Below are positions 22,491 through 34,918 of a DNA stretch of 64,000 nt, one piece after another. The translations under genes and the position numbers were made by a program. The notes under the pieces are model-generated. The model saw only the letters and a list, made by a program, of their open reading frames with translations. It was not told where the DNA came from and made no database searches. The DNA lies in NCBI GenBank assembly GCA_958510825.1, contig OY294051.1, positions 33,396,998-33,460,997 on the forward strand. The letters are read 5' to 3'. Position 1 is the stretch's first letter. Each line of letters opens with the position of its first letter. The DNA comes from Brachypterus glaber. Its lineage: Eukaryota > Arthropoda > Insecta > Coleoptera > Kateretidae.

Positions 22491-22739
22491 ATATGAAGTT
22501 TTTTATTTTAAAATTTTCAAATTTTTATTAATTTTTAAGAAAGGCAAAGCACAAAATAATTATAAATAGCATACAAATTTATATATGTAGATTCTCAAAA
22601 AAACTGACGACTAAAAAAAGAAAGCTCAGCACCTTTGAAAATCACTAGAACAAAAGTCAATAATTGAAAAAATTGCCGACTGGTCTAAAATTTGACGAAT
22701 CATCTGCTGAAAATGCCGATTGGGTCATTTAGGGGACCA

Positions 22740-23271
22740 GCCACCTAGAAATGGTATGCGTTTCAGTTTGTTCTCTGTTCAGTTATTCTAGAATAGTATG
22801 TTCTATAACTAGTATGGAATAGACAATATTCCAACGGTCTCGCGACCGCGGAATTCCATACGTGTTGTAGACTATACTTTTTCTTTGACTTCAAATATGA
22901 AACACTGTATGGCTTTAAACTGCGGACAAGGTTAAAAACAATGTTTTTTGGGACTCTAACATTGCAAATGCAACAAAACACACATTTTTAAATAAAGCAA
23001 TTAATGTTATTTAAAAATTTTATCAAATCAGTACTTAAAAAAGATTTTTATTTAATTCTAGCACATATTTATAAATTATAATGCAAAAGTTGAAGGTTAT
23101 GTCAAATTGTTGTGATAAATATCAGGTTAAATATTTAACAATAGATGGAGCAGTTTTAATTTTTTGAACTAAATTGATAAAAAACTGGTCAAATATTAAG
23201 AAAAACTAATAAACTTTATGTAATTTTAACGCAAAACTTTAAATTGCATTAAATTATTCCATATTTCATGG

Positions 23272-23312
<41 letters not shown>

Positions 23313-23475
23313 TTCTAATTTTGCTACAGTTTTCTTTACTTTTATAAACAAGAGATGGCACTACATGTGCTCATTCTAACACTTGATACGGAATATTCAT
23401 ACCGTAACTAGAGCTAGAATGGATTCATTATGTGTTTGAAAAGTGTGTGTATTTTCTTACATTCTAAAGCAGTCG
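22740..23475 (-). repeat. Repeat family G, copy 1
   Basis: Reverse-complement copy of 60825-61530 and 63500-64000. Shared blocks include TACGACTGCTTTAGAATGTA, AGTGTTAGAATGAGCACATG, GTAGTGCCATCTCTTG, TACCATGAAATATTGAATAA and TTTTTAACCTTGTCCG. The 70-odd codon open frames in copies 1 and 2 align with each other only because the DNA is repeated; they show no known domain. Copy 1 carries a (TA)n expansion. Confidence 0.8.
23274..23309. repeat. (TA)n microsatellite inside family G copy 1
   Basis: About 36 nt of pure TA where the other two family G copies have only ATATATATATT or ATATATTTATT, so it expanded after insertion. Confidence 0.9.
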
Positions 23476-23524
23476 TAGAAAAAAGCAAATATTTTAGATT
23501 TTAAGCTTTCACGGCCATTAAGAT

Positions 23525-23738
23525 ATAAAGAACTTTCACTTTCGGGTTTAGACCGTGTTAATGGATTTTCACTTTCCGACGTTTCGTCTCTTACTACTAG
23601 AGACATCTTCAGGGATTAATCTGAAACAGCAATCAGAATCAGATTAATCCCTGAAGATGTCTCTAGTAGTAAGAGACGAAACGTCGGAAAGTGAAAATCC
23701 ATTAACACGGTCTAAACCCGAAAGTGAAAGTTCTTTAT
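23525..23738. repeat. Perfect 100-nt-arm palindrome with hammerhead-like cores
   Basis: Arms 23525-23624 and 23639-23738 are exact reverse complements by eye, with a 14-nt spacer. Each arm reads, outward from the centre, CCCTGAAGATGTCTC, a 9-nt loop, GAGACGAAACGTCGG. That is CUGAAGA, a 5-bp stem with one extra U, GAAA and self-complementary ACGU followed by C. This resembles a minimal dimer-type hammerhead, but stem I is not evident. Related CTGAAGATG...GAAACGTC motifs are common in arthropod retroelement repeats (general knowledge). Confidence 0.8.
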
Positions 23739-24258
23739 AAAAAGCAAATATTTTGAACAAAACTCCTCAAGTTTGGAAACAATACGCGATAAATTTAAAG
23801 GTTATTGTCAATACTGAAAACAACTTGATAAGATTTTAATTACTTTAACGATTGTTTTCCAAAGTCTGTTCGAAAATTAATTTTCCTATAGTTTTACCGT
23901 TTTTAATGTCAATTTGCAAATGTTTATGCTTTACACACGTTTTAATCATCTATTTTAAATCGTCTATTATTTTGACACCATTTAAATTAATTGGTAACTT
24001 TTTTCTTTCTAAATAATTATAATTCAATATTGTGATTTTGTGATTTTGTAAAAACCAGGTTTAATTATTTTGTTAAATTTTAACAAATTTTTATATTAAA
24101 AACTCTATTTTTATGTATATATTTTTTTAACAAATAACATGTATGCTATGCTTCTTTACTTATTTTTCTTCTTCTTTACCCATTCACAGTTGATTTGCAT
24201 TAACTTTAGTCTACTAAATCTGAGGTATGCAAATTCTTAATTTTAGTCCCTAATATAT

Positions 24259-25073
24259 CGTCGGCTTACAAGTAAAAGGCACTAAGTCACTTTTTTGCAA
24301 AAATGGGATTTTAATGGCATTGTAATTAATTTTTGATGATCTATGTATAGGTAAACCGAACTAACTTCTAGGTGGACTGCCAAGGGAGTTACCCACTATA
24401 CAAAACGCACCAATTTGATTTTGATTAAAATTTTATCTGGCAATAGGCACTAAGTCACTTAGTGCACTTAGTGCGTTTTACTTGTAGATTATTTCAAATG
24501 TTTCTGCACTAAGCGACTTTGTAAAAAGAGTTAATTTATAAAAATATGATTGCTTGAATCATTTATATGATACAATATCGCGTTATTTATTGTACTGACA
24601 AACGAATTCAAATTTTGCTATGTTAAAGTTGATGGAATAGAGACAGAACAGAAATAACAAGAATATAAAAAAAAAACCAAAGTTCGCGGCAAGTTCAGAA
24701 AACAGCCCTTAGAAATGAGCCGTGAAGTGTTTTATTCTTAATAATGATTCATTATAATTATTGACTTTAGGAGATGCTTCTTTGCCGGCACAGCCGATGG
24801 CCTCTGAAAACTGTCTTAGTTCGTGCATAGTAAGCAGTTTCATATAATTAATACTAATTAATTATTATTATTATTAATTTTGGAAACGTTCTTTAAACAG
24901 TTAAAAAGTCCAAACCCTTCTTTAAAAAATCTAGTTTTTGAAAATTTATGTAAATATCTTGTTTTCTACTTTATAGTTATACATTACGTTTAATTAATAG
25001 AAGGGTTTTAATTTTAAATAGTTGTTTTTTATATTATTTTATTGACTTAGTGCTCTATACTTGTAAGCCGACG
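24259..25073. mobile_element. TIR element (CGTCGGCTTACAAGTA ends)
   Basis: Left end CGTCGGCTTACAAGTA followed by AAAGGCACTAAGTC; right end GACTTAGTGC followed by TACTTGTAAGCCGACG: roughly 30-bp terminal inverted repeats. The GCACTAAGTCACTT theme repeats internally (24440-24520). No transposase, so non-autonomous. Confidence 0.8.
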
Positions 25074-25324
25074 TCGTGGGCCTACAAGTAAAAGGCACTA
25101 AGTCCAAGTCTTTTTTCAAATTTAGTTGAATTAAACTACTTTAATTTTTCTTTATTTAACTGCAAATGGGACATTATTATATCCAAACATGTCATTGCAA
25201 TTTGCGGTAGTTTATTTTCCAAAACCAATTATTACAAAAATTAAAAAACAACAATGAAAGTTAAATATGTCAATATCTCAAAACCATGTTTTTGGACTTA
25301 GTGCTCTTTACTTGTAAGCCGACG
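25071..25324. mobile_element. Second TIR element abutting the first
   Basis: Starts ACGTCGTGGGCCTACAAGTA and ends TACTTGTAAGCCGACG. It shares or directly abuts the right terminus of the 24259-25073 element, giving three TIR copies in a row. The flanks read ATAT on both outer sides. Confidence 0.7.
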
Positions 25325-25327
25325 ATA

Positions 25328-25660
25328 TATAAGTACTAGTTTCATAATATACGTTTTTAGCGCACGAGTACAAGTTTAGAAAACGATTTTGATATATTTT
25401 ATAGTCATGTCTTCTCTTTTTCACTGCAAGCCACCATTTTAACATGGTAAAAAATAACCTAAACACAAAATTTTGTAGAAAATTATATTTAACTTTAGAG
25501 CGACGTAGACAATTGCACGTCAAACGTCAAGCTATAGGCTTTTGTCTGTTGCCAACCCAAACGAAAAAAAGTACAGACCTCTTATGGGCCTATAAGAACA
25601 AGCAAAATGCGTTTGATTATGAGCTTAATAAGCTATAATATAAGACTCGCAGAATAGAAG
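25328..25660 (+). repeat. Repeat family H, copy 2
   Basis: Begins with AGTACTAGTTTCATAATATA and keeps AACCTAAACACAAAATTTTG and CTCTTATGGGCCTATAAGAA. The segment between AAGTTTA and GATATATTTTATAGTCAT is deleted relative to copy 1. Confidence 0.7.
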
Positions 25661-26190
25661 AATATTTAATTTCTTTATTTATTATTTTTATGTATATTAA
25701 CAAAAATTACACAAAAACAGATTTTTTTATACTTTGAGTATATGATCTTCCTATCCTACTGACTATAACATTATAAACTAAAAAAAAACAAAAAGCTGTA
25801 CCAGTTGTTATACATTTTACATTTAAAAGACCAGGATGTTCATTGAGAGATATTTTATAGACAATCTAGAACTCTGTGAAAAATAATACGTACAAGCCGA
25901 ACAAATGAACGACGAACATATCTGTCTAGATCAAAAAAAGAAGCCTACTGAGATAAAGGTACTACTTCACTGCCTCTTGAAAAACATGGTAAATACTCTT
26001 AAACATTAGTGGGAATTTACATAATCACTAAAAAAATTGTAAATAATTCATATTTTATGTTACAAATTTTCACTTAAAATTAACAAATTAACGTTAGTCA
26101 TTATCATTGTAGGGTGGGGTCCAAAGTCACTCCTTCCCCATCCTAACTTTTAAACACTAAGAAATTGTTACAGTAGTAAATGCTGAACGT
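25661..26190. other. AT-rich sequence, nothing recognised
   Basis: No feature supported. Confidence 0.4.
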
Positions 26191-26193
26191 TTT

Positions 26194-26195
<2 letters not shown>

Positions 26196-26242
<47 letters not shown>
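26196..26242. repeat. (TA)n microsatellite
   Basis: About 47 nt of uninterrupted AT dinucleotides, directly preceding the CAGGGTGAT end of the next element. Confidence 0.95.
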
Positions 26243-26243
<1 letters not shown>

Positions 26244-26246
<3 letters not shown>

Positions 26247-26885
26247 GGTGATAAGTAACTGCCATGCCAAAATTTAAGAGGTGATTCTACATCCCAAAAT
26301 ATGAAAAAAAGTTTCTATAAAGGTTTGTCCGGAAATGAGCCCTAAGGAAGCTACGGCCCTTCGAAGATGATATATTGAACGGGGAACAAAAAAAAGCATC
26401 AATAAAATTTTAATGATGCACGATGATTCTTTATTATTACCTAAATTTAATATTAAAGAAGTAATAACCTTTTAAAAAGTAACGTGGCACAAAATGTTAC
26501 TTCCTCTTAATTGCATTTTTTAAACGGTTGCTCCCACAGTGTTACACTATATGACATTTTTTATGAATTTTTACTTAAGGAATACATATTTTTTACAAAA
26601 AATCCAAAAAAAGTAGACATTAAAAAGTTTGGGGCAAAAATGTGTTAAGCCTAAAACATTTTTTCGTCTAGGGACGCCTCTGGATAAATTCAAAAAAATA
26701 TATTAACATAAACTTATTTCCCTTATTAATACTAGTATACAAGCAAAAGCTCGTCGCTTTAGCTTAAAGGTACCAGAGTTATTAATTAAAAATTTTATTT
26801 TTATTACAATTTTAAAGGGCGGTAGCTTCCTTAGGGCTCATTTGCGGACCAACCTTTACAGGAACTTTTAATGTGACTGGCAAAA
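26244..26885. mobile_element. Foldback element with ACAGGGTGAT end
   Basis: The arm GTTTGTCCGGAAATGAGCCC then TAAGGAAGCTACGGCCC pairs with GGGCGGTAGCTTCCTTAG then GGCTCATTTGCGGACCAACC. The outer AAAGTTTCTATAAAGG pairs with CCTTTACAGGAACTTTT. TA-flanked. No ORF. Confidence 0.7.
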
Positions 26886-26889
26886 GTGC

Positions 26890-27930
26890 CGAATAAGAAA
26901 AAAAACTGGGATTACTGGGATAAGAATCGCCTTCTAAAAATTCTAGAAAAAAAGCTTTATCTCAAACGGAAATTTTTGATGACTAAAAAAAACCTCCCCC
27001 CCCCCTAAAATTTGCCGAATGAATCAAAGATTTGCCGACAACCTTTTCCTGCGAAAGCTTTTAACCTTTCTCCCTAAAGGAAATTTTTATATTAAAAAGG
27101 CGTTGACATACATTTACGTTAAATATTTTATTTATTTTTATTTTATTTAGATTTAAGTTTTTATTGATTTTTTTATTAAAATTATTGGTTATATTTAGTA
27201 TTTATTGTAATAATAATTACCTATTTGTTTAAAAATTAAAGTTTTAAATATAGTATAAATATATTACGTACTGCATTTTTTTGGTGAAGCAGTTAGGCTA
27301 AGATAGAGGCAATACTCTTCTTTTAAATTTGTGGACAGGAAGTTAATGCGAAATAAAACCCGAGAAAAAGGTGGATTGTTTTGAGTCCGGATGGATTCTT
27401 TATTTAAAATCTTTTCAGCTGAGAAATTGAGGTTAATAAGATGTAATTTAAGAACAACATATTATATTATTTTGATTTACCCGCATTCTATGAAAAATAA
27501 ACAGTTCTTAAAAGGTATATATTTTCATTTTTTTCTCTTTGTGAATTTTACCGCTTTTTGTTTTTACTTTCTCATAAAACAAAGTATTGTGATAAAAAAA
27601 ATCATTTTTTTTTGCTTAAATCATCCAAAAAGTCCAAACGTCGAGAAAAATCAAAATAAGCAAAAAAATGATCTGTCGGTCTGTCAGTCGGTCTATCTGT
27701 ATCCACGATAACTTAAAAATGCTTTGAGGTAGCGACTTTTTGGTATTCAGATGTAGTTTTATATTATCTTGGACAAGTTCATATTTGAGTAAAATCGGTT
27801 GGTGGTAAAGGGTAAAAGGGTAGTTAAAATTTAGTTTTATTTAAAATAGAAGAAAAATTTATAAACCACATAAAATGTTAAATAAAACTACACAAAAAAT
27901 GTAATTATCGTTTTTTTTTTCAGCGCTCCC
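26890..27930. other. Unassigned AT-rich stretch
   Basis: A 106-codon open frame at 27391-27711 is low complexity and not a gene. A GGTCTGTCAGTCGGTC tract near 27665 echoes the GTCTGTCTG stretches in family A and at 21426. Confidence 0.35.
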
Positions 27931-27934
27931 CATC

Positions 27935-28560
27935 TCCCCCAAAATGTAAAAAAATGTTTTTCTTCAAGCGTACTAAAATGTTCATATTTTTTAACTGAAC
28001 ACACTAGTTAAAAGTGATCTATTTTTTTACAGTAAAAAAATGAGTTCATTGTTGTACGCCGTAAAAAAAAGTTAGTTAGCAAAACCATCACTAGCGGCAG
28101 CACTCTTTGACTTTGATGACAGCCATACTTCAACTTGTTTGTTTATTATGCAAACATGTGGTTGACTCGAGATTCTGTACAAAAACCTTGTGTGAAATTG
28201 ATTAAAAATGATTGAAGAAGAATATATGGTTATATACCTACAAATCTCTCCGAATTTGCAAATGCTACATTAGACAAGTTACCATCGAAATCGCAAAAAC
28301 GATTTAGCATCCGAAAAAAATTAAAATTAGCTATGGAAGGTTTAATTTTAATTCGAAAGGGTTTTATTGGACTATTTTAATAAAAAAAACATAATTTATT
28401 ACTTAATAAATTAAATTCAAAAATTAATATTTAAAAATATATATATATATAGGATGCTTGAAGAAAAAATAGTATGTTTCACGACTGCTTCTCGTCGTCC
28501 GTAAATTCTACAGACTAGTAAAAAAAAGCTTCACTTTTCCTCTTAGTAGAACAATATACT
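27935..28560 (-). repeat. Repeat family C, copy 2
   Basis: Reverse complement of copy 1 and in inverted orientation to copy 3 (28870-29270), so the pair can form a large foldback with about 300 nt between arms. Blocks include TTTGACTTTGATGACAGCCA and CTACAAATCTCTCCGAA. Confidence 0.7.
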
Positions 28561-28869
28561 ATTCTAGGCATAACTTTCTTAATATTCACAATAGAAAAAA
28601 AAAATTAAAAACCACCCAAAAGGTAAAATAAAATTACATAAAACATGTTATTATCATCTGCGAATTGATATTATATATAATTAAAAATTAAAAGTTTTCT
28701 CTTAGTATATCCGACAAACAAAAACATTAGTTTTTACAGTCTGTAGTAAATGAGGTCGAAACAGTTTAGCTCACAGTTTTCCAATCATATTAACAATGTT
28801 ACCGTAATGGTGAGATACAAGGTTTGCTGCTGGCTGGTAACCAATATCTTTATTTGTCCGATATTCTAC

Positions 28870-29270
28870 GAAATAGTATATTGTTTTACTAACAGGAAAA
28901 GTGAAGTGAAAAGTGAATCGTATAATTTTCTCGATTTCGATAGTAATTTGTCTAATGTACAATTTGCAATTTCGGAGAGATTTGTAGGTGTATAAACCAT
29001 ATATTCTTCTTCAATCATTTTTAATCAATTTCACATAAGGTTTTTGCACAGAATCTCGAGTCAACCACATGTTTACATAATAAACAAACAAGTTTGAAGT
29101 ATGGCTGTCATCAAAGTCAAAGAGTGGTGGTTTTGCTAACTAACTTTTTTTTACGGCGTACAAAAATGAACTAATTTTTTTACTGTAAAAAAATAGATCA
29201 CTTCTAACTAGTGTGTTCAGTTATAAAATATGAACATTTTAGTACGCTTGAAGAAAAAAAGCTTTTATTT
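28870..29270 (+). repeat. Repeat family C, copy 3 (shorter)
   Basis: Has TATTGTTTTACTAACAGGAA, GGAGAGATTTGTAGGTGTAT, CTCGAGTCAACCACATG (shared with copy 2 but absent from copy 1) and the TTTTAGTACGCTTGAAG end. An internal section between the hairpin region and the GGAGAGATTTG block is replaced relative to copy 1. Confidence 0.65.
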
Positions 29271-29279
29271 ATTAAAATA

Positions 29280-31190
29280 AATATTGTTTTATGATAAAAA
29301 TTGCCAAAATTAACCCAAAACGAATGTTTTATATTTTTTGAATAAACTGCATTGGCAACGTATAGTTAGTATTATTTAAAAAAAACCTTAGAAATCAAGT
29401 TATTACTAAGATATATTACCAATAAATTATTTTATTTATTGGATATGGCTTTTAGGTTAGAAATTAAACATTACCACGGTCAAAAATTAAAGACGCTATA
29501 AAAGATCAATTTTCAATTTAAACGCGCCAGACCTTAAACCAGATGAACAACTGGAAGAGTGCATTTTGCTAGTTATAGTTTAACTATAATAGTTACTTAT
29601 AAACTTTAATTTTTTCTGAGAATTTTTCAATTACCTCGTTCCTGAGAAAAATAAGATAAAAGTGGTAAAACATCATTATTTTAGCCCTATTTGGTTCTAA
29701 AAGCATGACAAATAAAAAATTTTGAGGGCAAATTTGGATTGGGTGACTCAATATTAGTTAAAATATACCCAACTTAGATTATAAAAACTTTAAATTCATA
29801 GCTAAAAAAAATAGGGATACTAAGGAAAAAAAAAATTTAAAAATTGAACTAAGCTTAACTTATAAGTAGGGGTGGAGGTGAGGAGACCATCCCTCTAAGG
29901 GAACGAGCTTAGCGTGACGTGCTTATGCTAAAAACGTCAAAAAGCATCACTAGGGGGGGACAAAAATGAACTAGAAAAAAAAAAAAAACTACAAAACATA
30001 TTGCTGCAATTTTTCTAAGAACAGATTTGGATTCTACGCCCTTGAATAAGTAAGAAAATTTATCTTTCAGATCAGGTCAGAAAAAAATTGCCATTTGTTG
30101 CCTAGTGTTATCAGTCATTTTTAGACGCGTTGACTTAGAGACGTTAAGAACCTATAGATAAAATTTAAAGTAATAAGTAAATTTCAAGTTTCAAGGTTAA
30201 CGCGTTTAAAAGTTATTTAGAAATAATACAAAATATTGCGGTTTTTACATTTGACCAATTTATCCAACTCTATAAAACAAATTTTATTATTTAAACCAAA
30301 TACTTTTACTTTTTTTAAGCTATAACCTCTTGATCTAAGTAAGATAGGTATTCAACTTCATCAAGCAAAACAGTTGATTTAAGTACATAACTTTTTTGTG
30401 GATATATAAACTTTTGAGCTACCTGATCTGAATATTACGTGCTTTAGTAATAATTTCTCTTTGTGTTAAGAAATATCATGTCTAAAGATAGACACGGTGA
30501 CAGATAGACGGATATACATTTTCATTGAATATTTCGACCCAGAGATATCCAAAACGTCGGGAATTGTGAAAAAAAGTTAACAAATATTTGACCAATGGAT
30601 CAATGTAATACTTGGACACTGTTTGTGCCGAAGTAAAACTGAAGCGTTTATATGTTACGAAGTAATAACTGAAAAAAGTCACGTATTACGAGCCCTCGTT
30701 TAACAAAGAATGGAAGATATATATGTATGCTTCGTTGGAGTTAAGGCCTTTTTTTAGTAAATGGCTAGAATGCAATTGGGCACACAGGTGTGCAGGAAGT
30801 TTTTATTATTTAGAAAAATCCTATTTTTACGCATGTATGTTTGGTTTACCTATTTTACTGCACTTTAAGAAATATATACAAAGCTTGTGTTACTGACACT
30901 CCTTTACTTAACCACAAAATGCTGTATATTGTGATAATTTTAAAAATGTAGGTATGTTCCAAATTTCATCCTCATAGAGTTTTCTCTCCCGTCTACTTTA
31001 AGGAAGCTTTCCATGGAAATGGATCTCACCCTATCCCTAGATAATTATTTAACTGCCTTAATATTTATACATGCTACATCCTTTGTTATTTTTTAGCAGT
31101 ATTTCAATCTAGGTAATCTTTCTTTTAAATTCCAGCTCTCTCTCCAAATTTTCTTTAAGTAAGCCTTAATGTCTTAGTATGTAATCCACT
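29280..31190. other. Mostly unassigned AT-rich DNA
   Basis: The segment 30005-30115 resembles 52740-52865 (GATTCTACGCCCTT, then AAAAATTGCCATTTGTTGC), a low-copy diverged repeat. Nothing else is supported. Confidence 0.35.
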
Positions 31191-31192
31191 AT

Positions 31193-31193
<1 letters not shown>

Positions 31194-31235
<42 letters not shown>
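31194..31235. repeat. (TC)n microsatellite
   Basis: About 42 nt of CT dinucleotides. Confidence 0.95.
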
Positions 31236-31237
<2 letters not shown>

Positions 31238-31595
31238 GATCTATAAAATGCTTTGCTTGCTTGCTGTTCAATACGTATCTTACTTATAAGTATAAAAGGT
31301 CTATAGACCAAGAAACTAAAACTTGTACAAGTAAAAGTGCTTGTTTTAAATAATATAATATCTTGTATTGAGTTTTAAAGGAACTTAAATAAAGTATTTA
31401 AAATACTAAAAATAATAATAAAAACTACTAAAACTAACTTATTGGAGGCAACTACTAACTAAACTTGAAACAAATTATTTAATTTTTTTAAAATAGTATT
31501 TATATACTTGCAACAAGTATCTAACACAAGTATAACATATTAGGTTGGACCTTATATTTTTTTATTATCTTAAAATTTTCATTTAGGTACCTACA

Positions 31596-31745
31596 GGTAA
31601 CGTTCAAGTATTACGTAACGCAAATTGTACCAAAATTCATAAACTTCATACCGCGTTTCTCGCGTTATTAAAGGGATTAGAGATTTCATATTTTGGCAAC
31701 CCCCCCAAATAGGGGGTGTGTTAGGGGGGGGGAGTAGTGATAAAA
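31596..31745. mobile_element. MITE fragment related to 11030-11175
   Basis: Left end AGGTAACGTTCAAGTATTAC then GTAACGC, with a G/C-run interior. No matching right end was found downstream, so it looks truncated. Confidence 0.55.
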
Positions 31746-31749
31746 CTTC

Positions 31750-32820
31750 TCTAAGGGTCCCTAAAATTCGTAAATTAGCCATAAATCGTAAAAAATCTTT
31801 GAAAATGGTGTTTAATTTTTGTATAAGTGCAAAATTAAAAGGGCTTAAAATCTTATTTTTTCCTTTTGAGCATACAAAATTATGTGCCAAATTAAAAAAT
31901 GATCATAATATTATAACCCGTGCAGAAAATCTGCCAAAGTTGACCCTAACACTAAAATTTACGAATTTCTACCATAAATGTGAGTCCAAACGGTAAAGAA
32001 ACATTATAAAAATGTATTAAACCGGACTTTTTATTTTATTTTAATTACAGAAAATTTTCAACAATTTTTTACGATTTATGGAAAGTTTACGAACTTTAGG
32101 GGACCAATTAGGACCCCTTAAAGAAGTTTGATGACTCTCATATTTTTAGAACTTTCTAGTTACACCTAAATGACAATTTTAAGACAATAAAAATATATAA
32201 GGTTAACCCTAATGACACATACTTCATATAAGAATATATTTTCTTGTGTACACTGTTTGTATTTTATCTTTAACCTGCTCCTATAGTACCACATTTTAAA
32301 GGAATCTCATTGTGGATTTTTTGTTTAAAATGCCACAAAATTTATAATTTTTAGTATAACTTTCCTTTCGGCTTTTTGGTAGTAACTCCTAAAAATCTAA
32401 TTAAAAAATCGTAAAAATCATATTCCAGGAAGACTTAAAATAAATTAAACCACTAATTTTGTTTACACAGGAGGTCCTACCTCTTTAAAACATGCGTATA
32501 ATATGGACACATGTTACCGATATCCTAATCTATTAAACTTAAAAATTTTCACACTTTTAAAATCAAAAGGCCGACATTTGTAATGTTTGACCGCAAAAAC
32601 ACAGATCGGTATCTTTTAAAAACAAAGCAGGCCCTTTTCAAATAAAACATTTGCCGATTTTATGGCAACTGTCCTGTAATCCTATGGAATTATCTATGGT
32701 AATGCGATAGTGTTTTCGGAAAATTTGTTGAGGTTGTTATAATAAGTTTTTGGACGTTTAAACAAACATTAGACAAGTCTTTGATATTTTTAACACCTGG
32801 AATATAAAAATTACCATATT
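31750..32820. other. AT-rich sequence, nothing recognised
   Basis: Overlapping opposite-strand open frames around 31591-31996 show no domain. Confidence 0.4.
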
Positions 32821-32824
32821 TTTA

Positions 32825-33644
32825 TATACAGGGTGTTTTTTAAATCCTGTCTCATTTTAGCAACGTTTGGTTGTTTGGTTTCTAGAAGTGACTTTAGAGA
32901 TTATTTTCGTAATTTTGGAGATTAAATGTCATTATTGACTCTACAATATGTTGTCATTAGTTAAGGGTACTAAACAAGGGTTGCTTTGGTCCATTTTTGT
33001 CCATCTATCTGTGTTTGTGTAACTCAAGAACGGAATATCCTATAAATATGAAATTTTTAGTAAAAACCAAGCATATTCTTTTGGAACAAAATCCCTTCGA
33101 CGAAAAAAAAGTTATGTTTACAACTTTTCAAAAACTTGTTAAATTCTTCTTTGTTTTTAACTCGAGAACAATACTAGTTATAGAAGTTATAGTTATTTTT
33201 TTTAAGGTATAGTTATTTTAAACCTTCCCGCTTGTAAACAATCTGGAAGTTATCATAGCAACATAAGATACGTATGCGTATACGTCGTAAGCGAAATGAC
33301 TAGCCCAATTTACACAATCATAAAACGTTGACGTGCCATTAACGAGAACGGTTTATTCCTCTAAATTATTGGAAGAAAAGCGATTTTATAAGCAAATGTT
33401 GTTTCTACAGGAATACAAAAGTGTTTTTAGCAACAGCTTTATCAATTCTCTTTTTTTACATCAAAACATCATATAAACAAAGAAAGTAAACAAAAGTTAA
33501 ATATTTTGGTTATGTTGACATTCAAAACAAGCCACATGCTTCAGTGTAAATCGGAGTTTGTGGAGTATTTAGCGGCAAATTTAAAATAACTATACCTTAA
33601 AAAAATAAAAGTTAGATGAATCAATTTCATAACGCCTTGTATAG
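32825..33644. mobile_element. Element with TATACAGGGTGTT ends
   Basis: Starts TATACAGGGTGTTTTTT and ends AACGCCTTGTATA. An internal inverted pair is AAGGTATAGTTATTTTAAA against TTAAAATAACTATACCTT. A block at about 33005-33150 (TAACTCAAGAACGGAATATC) recalls family A. No transposase. Confidence 0.55.
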
Positions 33645-33959
33645 CATAATACATTATTAATTTAAATTAAATTATTATATTTCATAAAGTCTATATGGGC
33701 CAATATTTGTTGAAATTCAGGTTCAATTCAACAAAATGAATTTTGGTATATCATAATAAGCATTTATTAAAACAACAAACATATTTTAATTTTGAAATTA
33801 AACTCAAATATTTGCAATTTACAAACCGTACATTCAAACAAAAAGGCTTAATAAATATTTTTTAAATTAATAAAAATTTACCATTTATAGGTATTTTATA
33901 GTAATTTTTGTTTTTAAATAGAATATAAAAAAAAAATTTAAATCATTTATTCTACACAG

Positions 33960-34140
33960 CATATCCAGAAGCTTGCATAAGAAAACTATTGACATTTGCA
34001 CGGAAAAGGCCAAGCGATATACTTTTGTCCTGTCTTGCCAACCCAAAAGAAAAAAAAGTACTAATTTTTTATAGGCATATATGAACACGAAAAATGCTTG
34101 TGATTATGAGATTTTAAGTCGAAAAATAGAAAAAAAAAAC
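33960..34140 (+). repeat. Repeat family H, partial copy 3
   Basis: Retains TTGCCAACCCAAAAGAAAAA and a diverged GGCATATATGAACACGAAAA. The 5' half is absent. Confidence 0.55.
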
Positions 34141-34497
34141 TATTGTGTATAGGTAATACTTTAAATTATTATTTACAAAATATTATTGGGTAAATTAAAA
34201 TTTAATGCTATTTTTTGTCCGTATACCTATATAATTAATAGAGCCTATTGTGTACTATTTGTCCTTTGACAGAACTATAACAATATATCCTACACCCAAT
34301 ATAATCATTGGTAATTATGTCATAAAAAACATGAAAAACGTCGTTTAAATTAAGGGCAAAATACTGCCTTTATACAAAAACACCCCGTATGAGCCTCTTT
34401 TGGTATATTAATTAATATTTTTTGTTCTCATGCAGTAAGCAAAATAATATTGAGTTTATTAAAAACAAGATTAGAGATTAATTTGAAGAGCTTCTGG
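34141..34497. other. AT-rich sequence, nothing recognised
   Basis: Flank of the TAA array. No feature. Confidence 0.4.
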
Positions 34498-34862
<365 letters not shown>

Positions 34863-34918
34863 GCAAGGATGGCCAATAAGATCTGAGGTCATGGTGAGTC
34901 GCGACACCACTTTCCTGA

